Positions 31,782-43,300 of a stretch of DNA of 64,000 bases are shown here, in pieces (position 1 is the stretch's first letter; each line of letters opens with the position of its first letter). Under the pieces are notes generated by a model. The model had not been told where the DNA came from, made no database searches, and worked only from the letters and a program-made list of their open reading frames with translations. The translations under genes and the position numbers were made by a program. Origin of the DNA: Amoebophrya sp. A120 (lineage: Eukaryota; Sar; Dinophyceae; Syndiniales; Amoebophryaceae); contig CAJINV010000007.1 of NCBI GenBank assembly GCA_905178155.1, forward strand, positions 3,862,265 through 3,926,264, in the 5' to 3' direction.

Positions 31782-33870
31782 CGGAAATGCGTTTTTTTTA
31801 AAGCTTCGTTTGTCCTCTACTTCAGCTTCACGACTGGCACTTCCACTTCCGGTCGTGCGAATACTTGTCACGAGCGCGGCTCTTTGGCAAGTTCCTACAT
31901 GCATGTGCAACGGCAGCGAGCTTATGATTATGTTGTTTTTCATGAAATAGAAATAATTTTGTTTGCAGATTTTCAGTATATCTGAACTGCAACTGTAGAT
32001 ATCGACGAGCGGAAGTGAGGGTTAGTTCGTCGCGCTGAAGAGAACCGACAGACACGAAGCGTCTACTTTTTCCTCATCGATAGCCGAGTGCGGAGCTGAA
32101 TGGGGCAGACGCGAAATGGATTGAACCACCACCGTGGAACCAGAACAGGTTCCTTTTTGGACTCTTTTGAGGAACAAATCGGCTGCAAGAAGAAGTTATT
32201 ACGCTGTTGCTCTGCTCTTGTATCTGAAATGAACTGCTGCAAGATTTTAGAAGTATTAGACGAGTCGTCTTCGTCTCGATGTCACGACCGCCGTCATTGT
32301 AAGCAGGTATAACCGAAGGACGTCCGAGAGCAGATAGGTCCGGGGACTTTACATGTACCAGACAAAACAAACCTGCAGGTGGTCTCTTGTGCGGCACGCG
32401 GACAATCATCAATAGGAATACTTATTTAAATGCATTCGCAGATTTTTTCCGCCTAAAAAATAGAAAAATCAGAACACAGAACAAGAGCTTCACATAAGAA
32501 GTCGCGCCAGAAGAGCTCGATCTTGAGAAAGCTCAAAGCTGGCGTGAGGTCGACACGGGGCTACTAGTGCGAGCTGGTTTCAACAGGTCTCTGATGTTGT
32601 TAGATTAGATATCCATATCGTTTCAATAGAAAGAGAACTACACTATTTTTGCGTCGGAAAGTGCGCTGCTTGTCCTACACATTAATATACCAGCGGCACT
32701 TTACGTCGCTATCCTAATATGCTATCTATCGCTATATTATGGTTTCGTATAGAGGACGAAGAATTTATCTCTCGAGTAGTATCTATGTACTCATCTTCTT
32801 TTCTTGACTTTTTGCACATTCTGTATCCGTTGTATATGCTGACAAAGGAAAAAATGAAAAATGAGATCCCTTGAATTGTAACGTCTAACCAGTTGATAGC
32901 ACCTACCATGTGAGGCGAAGGAGAGGAACCTAGGAGCTGCTTGGTGATGATGTGATGTTCCCCGGCCTTTATTTTTTTACCAGGCACGCAAAATCAGAAC
33001 AATGATCCAGGCAGGTTCGGATTGAGAACGATGATCCAGGCAGGTTCGGATGTCTTCACCGGCAGGAACCTGAAGAGGACCAACTCTTTTGGCACACAAG
33101 AATCAACATCCCTCGTGCGAAAGTCATGGCGATGGAAAAATGTGAGTGTGCTGGCAAAATAGATACTAGTGCTGCGGTTATTACTTGCGCTTTTCTCCTT
33201 CTTCGTGCAGGACCGCCATTCCGGGTCCCTTGGTCTTGGTGCACAGAGCAGAATTGATTTCGCATGAAACGATGGAAGTTGATGATTGATCATCATCGAT
33301 CAGTCCGACTGAGTCGTGGAGTAGCTCCACCTTCGATTTCGTTTGCCGTCTCCTTTATGTCGATTTCACAAGCAGAAGATCAAGATCTCCGGTGCTTTTC
33401 AATATATCAAGAAGTTAGTCGTGGTGCAGCGAGCTCTCGATCACCCTCTAATGTATGATGAAGATGGTTCACCCTCATCTCACGTACACGTTGGAGATAG
33501 TTGCGCCGGCGTTCTGCCGATTCCAAGATCTTCTCGCGGTCGTAAACAAACCAAGCACTTCATTTTTGTTTATTGTGGTCGGTGTGCTGTCTCTGTCAAC
33601 ATCCCGAGCGTTCAAATTTTAAATCACCACCGTCAGGCTACACGTCCTTATCTCCTCGTATATTTATCGACTTCATCATTCCAAATTTTTGTTGCGTTTT
33701 GTTGTGGTCTACATCTAGTTCTAGTCTTGTCTATTACGTGGAGTATATGCCATCTAGTACGTAATTTTATTTTATACCATTGGCGTCCCTGGGGCCATCT
33801 ACGGTTGTGTTGTGAGGCCAGCACAACTTCTTGAATGCTAGTACTCTCTTCTTCATCTTCCGAAAAGATC
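31782..33870. other. Long intergenic region, no gene seen
   Basis: About 2.1 kb. GATCCAGGCAGGTTCGGATT-like sequence is directly repeated at 33003-33022 and 33030-33049. Open frames such as 33343-33834 lack family resemblance and start inside AT-rich repeats, so none was accepted. Confidence 0.45.
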
Positions 33871-36800
33871 ATGCGGCCGCACAGGAGCGGTTGGGCGACC
33901 ACTCACGCGTACCGCTTCCGCCCAAGCAGTAGGACGAGGACCAAGTCGCTCTCTCAGCACTTCGGAGGAGCAGGCTTATTTGTTGCGGTCCTTGGTGTTT
34001 GCGAGTTGCTACTTTTACTTTTTGCAAACGAGAACGTGTTCTTCACATTCACAAGTAAGTACTTTGCGCCTTCAGCCCCGACGTCGACAACCTCGTCCCT
34101 TCTCGGCGTCGGCTCATCTACTTTTTATTTGCCGTTGGGAGGTCAAGGTCTGAACATTTTCGCCCAGGCGGCTGCTCCTGCCGAAGGACGACCCGATAAT
34201 GCGGACGAGGATGATGAAAACCAAAACTACACTGCCAGCGCTGACAAAAAAGAAGAACGACCTCCCGGAGCGGCGGCCGCAACTGCAGCTCGTGCCACAG
34301 GAGGTGGTGGACCAGGAGTATCTACTTCTTGCCCGCCCCCCGCAGAAGAACAACTCCTGAAGCCCGGAGACTACGTCGAGATTCACGGTCTGACCGGAAC
34401 TAAACACGAGGTGTTGAACGGGAAAAAAGGCCTGATCATGTTCCCCGCTGAGCTTTTACTTGACACCGGCGACACCTTTCTGAAGAAGCTACTTCGTGAT
34501 CGGAAGCGTGAGGAGGTGGCGAGAGAAATACAGCAAACAGCTCAGACTCCGGAAAAATCGGGTTCTACCAGTTCGCGTGATCTTCTCCTCGGTGGTGCAG
34601 GTGCTCCAGCAGCATCAACATCATTTTCATCCTCTCTGCAACAACATCGGCCGTCCTTTCTACCAGAAGGGGTTTTTCCATCAACCTCTCTACCAGCCAC
34701 GGCTTCTGGTAGTTTCGAGCCGCGGAGCCGTCGTGGAGATGATGCGGAGAAAGACGAAAATACACCTTGTGCTGAATATCCTGTGTAAAAATGTATGACC
34801 GGGCAGTAGAAGTCTAGCGAGCCTGTGAGTCTAGGCTGAGGCTGGTCGGTCGGTATTTTATACAGACCCTAGCCCTTCGGCCATTGGTAGCCAGGACCTG
34901 AGAACGTTCCCCCAATTAAGAGACGGCAAGCCATTTCGCTTGTAAGATTCTATTTCCGTCTGTATCTCTATTATTCTCAGGTCCCAGGGAGTCACGCCCC
35001 TGCCATGGTAGTGAAGAGTATTATTGTCTGGCGAGACGGGGTTGAAATTAAACCCCGGCCAGACTTTATTTTCCGCCCCGGTGACCCGTTTCGGTCACTG
35101 ATTAGGGGCTTTATTTTATCTGGTGAGACAGGGTTGAGATTAAACCCTGGCCAGATGGTTATGTTGGTTTTGTCCGGTGAGACGGGGTTGAAATTAGACC
35201 CCGGCTGGACCTTTTATTGCGAGCCCTGACCCATTTCGGTCAGCGATTCTGGCTCCGCTTTTTCTGGTGAGACGGGGTTGGAATTATACCCCGGCCAGAC
35301 ATATTATTTTCCGCCCCGGTGACCCGTTTCGGTCACTGATTCCGGGCTTTGTTTTATCTGGTGAGACAGGGTTGAGATTAAACCCTGGCCAGATGTTTTA
35401 TTGAGATTGTCCGGTGAGACAGGGTTACGATGGAACCCTGGCCGGATGGTTTGACAGCTAGCCCTGACCCATTTCGGTCAGAGATTCTGGCTTTGCTTTG
35501 TCTGGTGAGGTGGGGTTGAAATTACACCCCGGCTGGACTTATGATTTTCCGCGGTCAATCTCAATGACCTTGGTTGTTTTTATCCTGACCTTTCTCGGCT
35601 GTTTGGCACTGGCGGTAAACGGGCTCCGAGCCCAATCCGTTACCCTTGCAGAGGGGGAGACTGGGATAAGAAAAGCCGGGGGCTTGTTGTATTCCGTTGG
35701 GGTTTTTGAGCTCCCATAGGGCTTTTTGTGTCTGGCCTTTGCCAATTTTACGTTGCGAGAAAGGTCACGGATAAAACGACCAAGGTCGGTGCTATTTAGC
35801 GTCTTTGGCGCCATTGCTTGCGCGCTGTTTTGAGGCTGCTGCGGATTTTCGTTATATCGCCTGCCTTGCAGGCTGAGGGAAACCTCCGGTCCCACATTAC
35901 GTAGCTCGCTGTGTTTTTTTTTTGGGCTTGGACTTATATTGCTTTCCCGCCTTCCAGGGCTCCGCGGCCTTTTCGATGGGGCATGTTGTCCCCCAAATTC
36001 ATCGCTGGGTCGCTTCGCTTCCTGCGGGTTCTTTGGGGTTGCTTCGGCGCGTGGCTCCTTCGGCGGTGGCGGGGTGCCCCATCGCGGGCGCTCATGCCCT
36101 TCCGGTGAAGACGGCTTCCCACTGGAAGCCTACGATCATCCAAAGGATGATCTATCTCTGGCTGATTCTGTATAAAATGTATGACCGGGCAGTAGAAGTC
36201 TAGCGAGCCTGTGAGTCTAGGCTGAGGCTGGTCGGTCGGTATTTTATACAGACCCTAGCCCTTCGGCCATTGGTAGCCAGGACCTGAGAACGTTCCCCCA
36301 ATTAAGAGACGGCAAGCCATTTCGCTTGTGAGATTTGCCCACCCACCCGCCCTGGTGATTTTCTGTTGTCAGAGCATAGGTCATGAGGCTTCGAGCCGCT
36401 TCGCTTTTCGCGGGGCTGGACAGAGGCCTACGACGTCTTCGCGTCGGTTGTGGCGGGGTGCCCCATCGCGGGCGCTCATGCCCTTCCGGTGAAGACGGCT
36501 TCCCACTGGAAGCCTACGATCATCCAAAGGATGATCTATCTCTGGCTGAATCTGTATAAAATGAACAGAACGACGACGTCCCCGCGGATCCATATATAAA
36601 GATGCGAACTCCTTCAACTTCTTCTTTGCAGCACAATTCAACAAGTTTTGGCTGTTGCGCATGACAAACTTAGGGTCGCATTGTGGTCGTGTTTGACTAG
36701 TAGGGCAGCCACACAGCATTGCGATCATGATCATCTTACTCGGATTCTACCAGCATTGCGTCACTAGATTCAAAAGCATATACAACTGGAAAACGTTTCT

Positions 36801-39224
36801 CCAGGTGCTGGGGTTGGCAAATGTTTTAGCTGCCGTTGTGTAAATATATATGTTATGACGAACAATTGTATTAAGATTAGGGTGAGCAGGCGTTTCTACA
36901 CAGGATAAGAGCGCCGGAAAATCATCTGCGTCACGACCCAGTTCGGCTCAGGTTCAGCGATGGGCAGTCACCACACTGCTGACGGCGGCGGAGTATTCCG
37001 CCGGACGGAAGGACGACGACTCCACTGCGCTGGACAGGGGAGCGTGGAAAAACCTCGCAGTCCGGGCTGACAACCTGAGGCTCTTACCGCAGGCGGATTT
37101 TTTTCCGGGCGGCGAACGCGACTCGGAGTCCGAGCCCGACGTTGGCGCCAGACGCGGAAGTAGTGGTAGAAGCAGCGGTCAACGTGGCAATAGTATTTCT
37201 GGCTCCCCCTCCTTCTCCGTTCTCGCCTCCTCGCAGTGGCGTCAGCTTGGCCCGCTGCTGTCCGAGGTCACAAGCGAACAGAAAACCACGAACAGTTTCG
37301 TGTTTAAGCGGCGCGGCCACTTGCACCAGACCTCGGACTACCTCACCGGGCAAAAGCGATCTGGCACACCGATGTGCGGGTTTGTGTTAGAGGACAAAAC
37401 GTCGCGGAGTGAGACACAGATCGTCCGGAAGGCGAAGATTTACTGGTTCCGCGAACAGAAGGTAAGTGAGGAAGACCTGGACATCAAGATCTTCGGAGAA
37501 ACCGGCAGCTCCACATTCGACATGAGCACCGGGAAGATCACGCGACACAGGTACCTCGCCGATAGTTGGCGGCAGAAAAAAGACTTACGGATGATCGAGG
37601 CCAAGAAAGTGCTTGCCCCCCTGGAGGAGATCCAGCGCGCGATCGCGAACGTGGGTCTGCTGAAGAAACAGGAAAAGGAGGACGGCGAGCGATTGAAGAA
37701 GGAAATGCATGCGTTGCGCATCGCGGAAATGGCAAACACCGACCAGGAGAAAGCGGCTGCCGTCGCCTTCGCAGCGGCCCTCCCGGGCGCGGGACAGGAG
37801 CTGAGCCGTTTTCTTCCAAGAAATCAGAAGGAAATCCTATTCAAGAAATTTGAAGACAAGGTCTTCCACGAGAGTAACTACGGCTTTAACGACTCCTACT
37901 ACCGATTTGTCAAACGGCACGGCCGGGTGCTATGGTGCGATGAAATTAAGTATGCCCCCAAGGACCTAAATTTTGTTTGCATCGTAAGGGAGCTGCTAAA
38001 CCATGCGGCCGAGCGAAAGATACATGTCGCACTCTCATGTATGAAACAGAGGCATATGTGCTTCAACAAGTCTGTCGAGAGTAACAAATGGCTTTTTGTG
38101 CTACCGCTGACGGTGCCTTGTAAGTTTGTTGTGCATCTTCACGGAACTTGTGGTCCACCACACGGACTTGCACGTCCTGTCTTGCATGACAGATTTGACG
38201 TTCTGGAGGATGTTGGGGCCGTACTTTTACATTCTATACGTCATGGTAGAAAAGCACGACTTCGACCGGGGCAAAATCCAGTACTACGAGTACATTTATG
38301 ACACTGCGGAATACGCGGACTTCGATATTGTCTCGTTCCAGGAAGAAGAAGACGGGGCGCCGTTTTATGCATCACAAAGAAATGTGTCTGGTTTTGGAAC
38401 GAAGGATGTCGTCACGCGAAGTCCTCTCGAGCACAAAAATATCAGTGCTGCATGAACGGCAGAACTTGCCAAGTGCCTGTCAGGAAACAGGTGGATTTCT
38501 CAGGCGGGATAGGCATGCGGAAGGCCTCGCAAGATCCGCGCTGCTTGTTCTGTGTGCATTATTCCAGAGCATGTGTGTGGTCCGTGAGATGCATGTACAA
38601 ATCTTGCGCTCTTCCAGACCCGGACACATTTGCACTGGATACGTTTCGCGTCAACATCAAACTTCTCCTCGGGCCGGCGACTGAGGTATTTGACTAACGC
38701 GTCGACGTCAGTCAACAAGAAATACTACAAATACTTGATGAATAAACTTGAGGAAAAAGTTCTTAGAGAAACAACTTGAGGAATAAACATACATCAAACT
38801 TTTCGTACGCGAAGAAAAACATGCCGGGAACAACGAGATGATAACTAATACGATACCGTCCTCCGTGCAGCTGGTGCTGGCTCTGGCAGGACGTGCACGA
38901 TCACGACCACATCGTTCACAAGCTTGACACGCTTCCGTTCCGCAATTTTTTTGAACGCGTAAAATAAAGAAAAAGTACTACTAACTACACTAGGTGTATC
39001 GTCGACCCTTTCCGTGGAGGAAAGACGACAAACCGGAAGGAAAAGATGTCCCTGCCTGGGTACCGTTTTCGGATCACCTGCCCGGGGAGACACAGCCCAG
39101 CGGACTGCGGCCCCCGAAATACGAAGAGCAAGAGGAGACGGTCCTGCTGGTGAAGGAACGCGAGCTGGTACGGAGTCCTACGGCACCCTTTCCGGCGGTA
39201 ATTCCTGCTATGCCACGCGGATGA
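33871..39224 (+). CDS. Membrane-anchored protein of unknown function, split by a 2.1-kb introner
   Basis: Not recognised. ATG 33871 precedes a hydrophobic segment (LFVAVLGVCELLLLLF), probably a signal anchor. A disordered region and the block KPGDYVEIHGLTGTKHEV (about 34360-34410) follow. The frame up to 34776 joins in phase with a long open frame from 36907 when the 34777-36906 element is removed. Downstream come a helical charged region (37440-37800), then GRVLWCDEIKY (about 37920-37950), an unresolved intron between about 37970 and 38200, EYADFDIVSF (about 38310), an introner at 38366-38646, RVNIKLLLGPATE, a GT-AG intron at 38686-38993, and a Pro-rich C-terminus ending AMPRG. The start could instead be ATG further upstream. 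Joining across the large element is an inference from frame and termini only. Confidence 0.6.
34788..34949 (+). repeat. 162-bp direct repeat RA, copy 1
   Basis: It is identical to 36174-36335 except one base (A at 34944, G at 36330). It contains self-complementary pieces such as AGCCCTTCGGCCATTGG and CTAGCGAGCCTGTGAGTCTAG. Confidence 0.92.
35026..35538 (+). repeat. Higher-order hairpin array, 237-bp unit
   Basis: Seven long hairpins of the form GTCTGG..GGGGTT..AACCCC..CCAGAC start near 35026, 35118, 35172, 35263, 35356, 35409 and 35500, with spacings of 92, 54, 91, 93, 53 and 91. The second half repeats the first at 237-238 bp. Between them are four short hairpins: GTGACC/GGTCAC at 35081-35098 and 35319-35336, and CTGACC/GGTCAG at 35226-35243 and 35464-35481. 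Stem bases change in pairs between copies. Confidence 0.9.
35539..35814 (-). CDS. Possible small basic protein inside the giant introner
   Basis: An open frame on the reverse strand starts at an internal ATG (MAPKTLNSTDLGRFIRD) and runs 91 residues to IEIDRGKS. The open frame itself extends upstream to 35895. The product is basic and has no recognised domain. Its composition is more protein-like than most antisense frames here, and it begins just beyond the hairpin array. It may be element-encoded or a chance frame. Confidence 0.22.
   Translation of the reverse strand: MAPKTLNSTDLGRFIRDLSRNVKLAKARHKKPYGSSKTPTEYNKPPAFLIPVSPSARVTDWARSPFTASAKQPRKVRIKTTKVIEIDRGKS
36066..36179 (+). repeat. 114-bp direct repeat RB, copy 1
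   Basis: It matches 36450-36563 with one visible change (GATTCTG versus GAATCTG). It contains two perfect hairpins, GGCTTCC-CACT-GGAAGCC and GATCATCC-AAA-GGATGATC. It runs directly into RA copy 2. Confidence 0.92.
36174..36335 (+). repeat. 162-bp direct repeat RA, copy 2
   Basis: This is the second copy of the 34788-34949 repeat, offset by 1,386 bp with no insertion or deletion. Its first bases overlap the last bases of RB copy 1 (TATAAAATG). Confidence 0.92.
36450..36563 (+). repeat. 114-bp direct repeat RB, copy 2
   Basis: Second copy of 36066-36179, offset 384 bp. Here RB is not followed by RA, so the two modules occur independently. Confidence 0.92.
38366..38646 (+). mobile_element. Introner, GTCTGGGTCTGGAA family (diverged), duplication CGTTT
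   Basis: It begins TATGCATCACAAAGAAATGT and ends CGGACACATTTGCACTGGATA, with inner arms GTCTGGTTTTGGAA and TTCCAGACC. CGTTT is at 38361-38365 and 38642-38646. The splice gives EEDGAPF-RVNIKLLLGP. Confidence 0.92.
38686..38993 (+). other. Canonical GT-AG intron
   Basis: The donor is GAG|GTATTT and the acceptor ACACTAG|GTG. The join reads LLLGPATE-VYRRPFPWRK in frame. Confidence 0.8.
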
Positions 39225-40399
39225 AATAAATCACATCGACTGCTTCGTCTGTTTGTCGTAACGACTTACACACATCTTACTAAGCGCACTTTTAATGCAT
39301 GTTTTGAAGATTGAGATTCTTTTGCATCCTTCACAATCAAGAGGTTGTATTTATGGACGAAGAACCACTCCTGACGTGCAGCATTCGATAGGGGTTATTT
39401 CAACGTGGATATCCGCGAAAGACATTTTGGATCGGGAATATTCCTTTCTTGCGGACCAGAAGGGACTTTGAAGAAGTGCATGCAGACTGATCGGAAATAA
39501 AGGCTTGCTCTCGTGCTTCTAAGAAAATATGTTACTTTGTGCATCTGCATTTTTGCGTCTCTTATTTCAAACAACTATCGGAGTCAGACACATGCATACC
39601 CGATGGAAAATAAAGTGAACTGAATTTGACGAAGTCCAACAATTTTGAAAATAGAAATGAAACCACCAGCTTTTGTTTTTTGTAAACGTTTAAGTTTTGG
39701 CTTTTGCCCTGCTGACTGATCTCCTGATACTGATAGCTCGTCACCCGCTCTAGTGCCTTTCTATTCGTCATTCGTTGGCGCCATCTGGGGACCACATGCA
39801 CCAAGAAGCAGCAGCAGAATTTTGTAGCTCGACTTTGGTGCAGCTGTGAAGATGATGTAAGTATGCACTAGACGGAGAACAAGCTGGGATCATGGAGGTT
39901 CTTTTTGAATAATCAGGAACGAGTTGATATGATGTGTCCACTAACGACTGAAATACCTGAGTCGCTCTTTGGCAGCACAGCGAATCATGTGTCGCTCGAC
40001 GAGAAGTGAATCATGCGCCCTCGCAAATGAACCTCATAGAACATCATACGAAAAGCAAAGCATCTGAGCTACATTTCCCCAGCCACTTCGGCTCGACAAG
40101 CTTGGAGTTCGAGTGTTTGTAGGAAGTCTACAACGCCGACGTGTTCTTGTTCGTTGACGAGCTACAACAATTTGCAATTCATTGCATTCCTTCCAATTGC
40201 TCGACGTACAATAAAATCCAGAAGCTGCATCTCTTCCTAGCGGTTGCATTTTATCCTGCTTGCATGCGTAGGTCGCATGCTCTCATCCTACTCACGTGTT
40301 TTTTCTGTACTTGTATAATACCATGCTCTCATCCTATTTATGCGTTTTGATTTCTGTATTTGGGGTATTTGCGGTCATCCGTTATCGCGTATTTAATCA
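39225..40399. other. Intergenic region, no gene seen
   Basis: About 1.2 kb of AT-rich sequence. No coding or RNA feature could be supported. Confidence 0.45.
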
Positions 40400-43300
40400 A
40401 TGAACTTTTCTATGCCAACATCAAGATTCCAGATTGCTTTATTTGTTGCTATAGTCTTACAACATTGTGTGCAAAACACAAATGCTGGGGAACCACGGAC
40501 AAGAAGAAAGATGAAGATGTTTGATGCGGGCACGGGGTGCAGCTACAGCTGCATGCGTTTTGGTCTCGTCGGTTGCTCCTCCTCTGCCCCGGCGTTGCTC
40601 CGACGCCGCGGAAGGTCCATGCTATTGCGTCTGCGTGTGTTGCCTGCGTGCGTCTCGAGTGCGCTCGGACTTCTTTTGATACGTCTGCGTGTGCTGCCTG
40701 CGTTCGTGTCCAGTGTGCTCGGACTTCTTTTGCTGAGCGGCCTTTTGCGATCCACCGTTCTACTTGCCGCAGCAGAGACTACAGCTGTTGCAGGAAGTGC
40801 AACCACCTCCGCGGGAGAAATTGAAACTCAGGTACCGGTAGAGTGGCACTTGCGGAGCCTGAAGTGGTTAACGGGTCGTCGGGATGACGAGGGTGAGAGC
40901 AGCCCGCTCAACACGCGGCATTTATTGGACGATAGGACGAGCAAGTACACGACGTTTCCGGACTTCGATTTTTTGCTGCGCTGGTGCTGCTCTCGACGGG
41001 GTAGTTCTGCGGGAGAATCAGGTACTAAGACCGTTGTACCTGGCACGAGCAGTGAAACTTCTGCTTCCACCATTCTACCCGCCGAAGCTGGTCGTGCCCG
41101 ACCGCGAGTTCACCCAAAATTAAATGCGACCGAAGCGTTTGTCCGAGAGCGCAAGCAGATCCAACAGTTCCACCAGGAGTATTATCGGAACGTGTTCGCC
41201 GTCTCTTTGAAGACTTTCCGGGGGTGCACGGTGAATTACTTCGAGCAGTTGATTGCCGTTCTCGACGCCCTACTGGTGAAACTGAAGGCCCACCCGTGGG
41301 ACCCACAGCAGGAGCCCATCACCTTTCTGCTTCCCTCCACGCCCTACGGCTGGGGCGGCGCGATTTTGGCCTCGCCATCTAGGGTGCGATTTCAGACGTC
41401 TACAGCACTGCCGTTGTGTCTCGATGCCGCCGTTCCCGGGGGCTACGAAACGCTCGCGCATCAAGAAGAGCACAGCGACCGCGATAAGGAGTTTCAATTA
41501 CATCCGGGTGGTGCTGGACCTGCTGCTGGACAGTTTTCGCAGCACGGTCTAGTTCAGGATACAAGAGCCCCCACAGCGTCGAGATCATTCCGTAGTTTCG
41601 TGCCCGCTTCCCAAGTCTCCGCCGCCTTGGAGACCTCGCGCGGCCGGCCGCGCAAGATCACAGGGTCGGCCTTTGGACCGCGGGATTCAGATGAGCTGTG
41701 GAAAAAAGTCAAGGTCGAGGTGGTGGTGGACGACAAACTGGAAGAGCAAAAGCTCGAGCAAGATAATGGGTTGAACAACAACAGAGTAATAGAACAGCGC
41801 CAACGCACCACACATCAACTACAAGGGTTGATGTCTACGTCATCGTCGTCCGGCAGTGCTGGCGCTGCCCCCCGGAAAATCCTCGGCCTGGCCGTCGACC
41901 TGCAGGACTTCCGACGCGCGAACAACCGGCCGCTGCTTCCGCGCATCGAGGACCTGAAGGAACGGCTGTATCCAGGAAAAAACACCCGTCCCCATGCAAT
42001 TTGTCATGCAAAACATGCATAATTTCCTGTGTTTGTGATGCAGAAAATGGATGGGGAGCGGTGTTTTTTGCTGGATAGTCTGCACTTCTTCCACATCCCG
42101 GACCTGGCCCGCGAGACGCGAGGCTTCACGCAATGCTACCTGCCGCGGGTCTGTCCCGAGACCACGGCGACCCACCACCGCGTGCTGCTGCAGCAGACGA
42201 AGCCGATGGGAATCGTGGAAGCTGTAAAGGATAGCCCGCTGGTGGCGTCTCTGACGGAGTTTTTGAACGACGGAATTTTTACCTGGGGTAGAGGTCGTGC
42301 TGGAAACCAACATCCACCGGGCACGAGAAACAGTCCCTCTGTTCCTGTTGCGGTTGTTCCTGCGCATGACCTTTTGGATCATTTGCGCTTCCCGCGGCCA
42401 TCGACTTCCGCTTCCGTTGTGAAGAACGAAGCAGGACGAGATCAGGCCTCACGAGCAAGAGCCAGCAGATCATCATCTCGAGAACAAATGCTCACGAAGC
42501 TGGAGAACGCGGAGCTTTCCGCGCTAAATGCTATCTCCGCACGCTTTCAGCACCTGTCTGGTCACACGGCGGTGGCACACGGCTTGCTGGACTACCTGCC
42601 CTTAACCCAGATCGTGTTTGCAAAGAATGAACAACATGATGACGCAGCAAGCAGAGCAGAATCGGGAGGTCGAAGGAACGCGGACGAAGATAGCGCTTCT
42701 ACACGAGACCACGTCGACTGGCAGCGCAGTGAAAAAGATTTCCGCGATTGCACGGAATTCATGGCAAGCGACTTTTATGAAGTGCACATTCGGTACGAGA
42801 ACTGGCCGAAGTTTTTCGACGAGCTACTCGCGGTGAAGGCACGGGTGCTCTTGCAGCATGAGGAGATGATAAGCAGGAGAAGTAGAACTACTGCGGCGCA
42901 AGATGCAAGGAGCGCTCTTGCAGATGCTGGAACAGTAGACGCAATAAAGCTACATCAACTTGTACATGTACACTCGACGCCGAAAAAACGCGCAACCGTC
43001 GAAAATTGGTCCATCAAGTTTCTTGGCTGCGTGCCCAGCACGGATCTTCACGATGCTGAGTCCGCTGTGCAGTATTTGCTGCCACTGTCACTGGCCACAC
43101 TGTTGCGCCATCTGGTCCTCGTGCCGGGTGACCTCGAAGAGGATGTTTTCGGAGCAGCTTCTGGCGGCACTGGCACTGGGGAAGTAGGAGCATCATCAAA
43201 ACACATCGAAGTAGCACGACCTGCAGCTAGTAAGACTAGTACTGATCATCATGGTGAACAAGACAACAACAGCGACGTTGACAGGAACGTGCCCCTTTCG

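Larger units (their letters stand above)
34777..36906 (+). mobile_element. Giant introner-like element (2,130 bp)
   Basis: The left end TATCCTGTGTAAAAATG and the right end CGTTTCTACACAGGATA (to 36907) are inverted copies and match the termini of short introners at 16023 and 17291. The length is a multiple of three, and its removal joins CAE to KSAGKSSASRP in an open frame that continues over 1 kb. The interior holds two direct repeat families and an array of hairpins (listed separately), which makes it ten times longer than other introners in the window. No clear 5-bp duplication is visible at the ends. Confidence 0.75.

Noticed and set aside
33343-33834. 163-residue forward frame upstream of the anchored protein
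   Set aside because: Cys/His/Ser-rich without motif and not joined in frame to the next gene; looks like chance.
35026-35538. CRISPR-like array
   Set aside because: Regular repeats exist, but units are hairpins with a two-level period and no unique spacers, in a eukaryotic intron.
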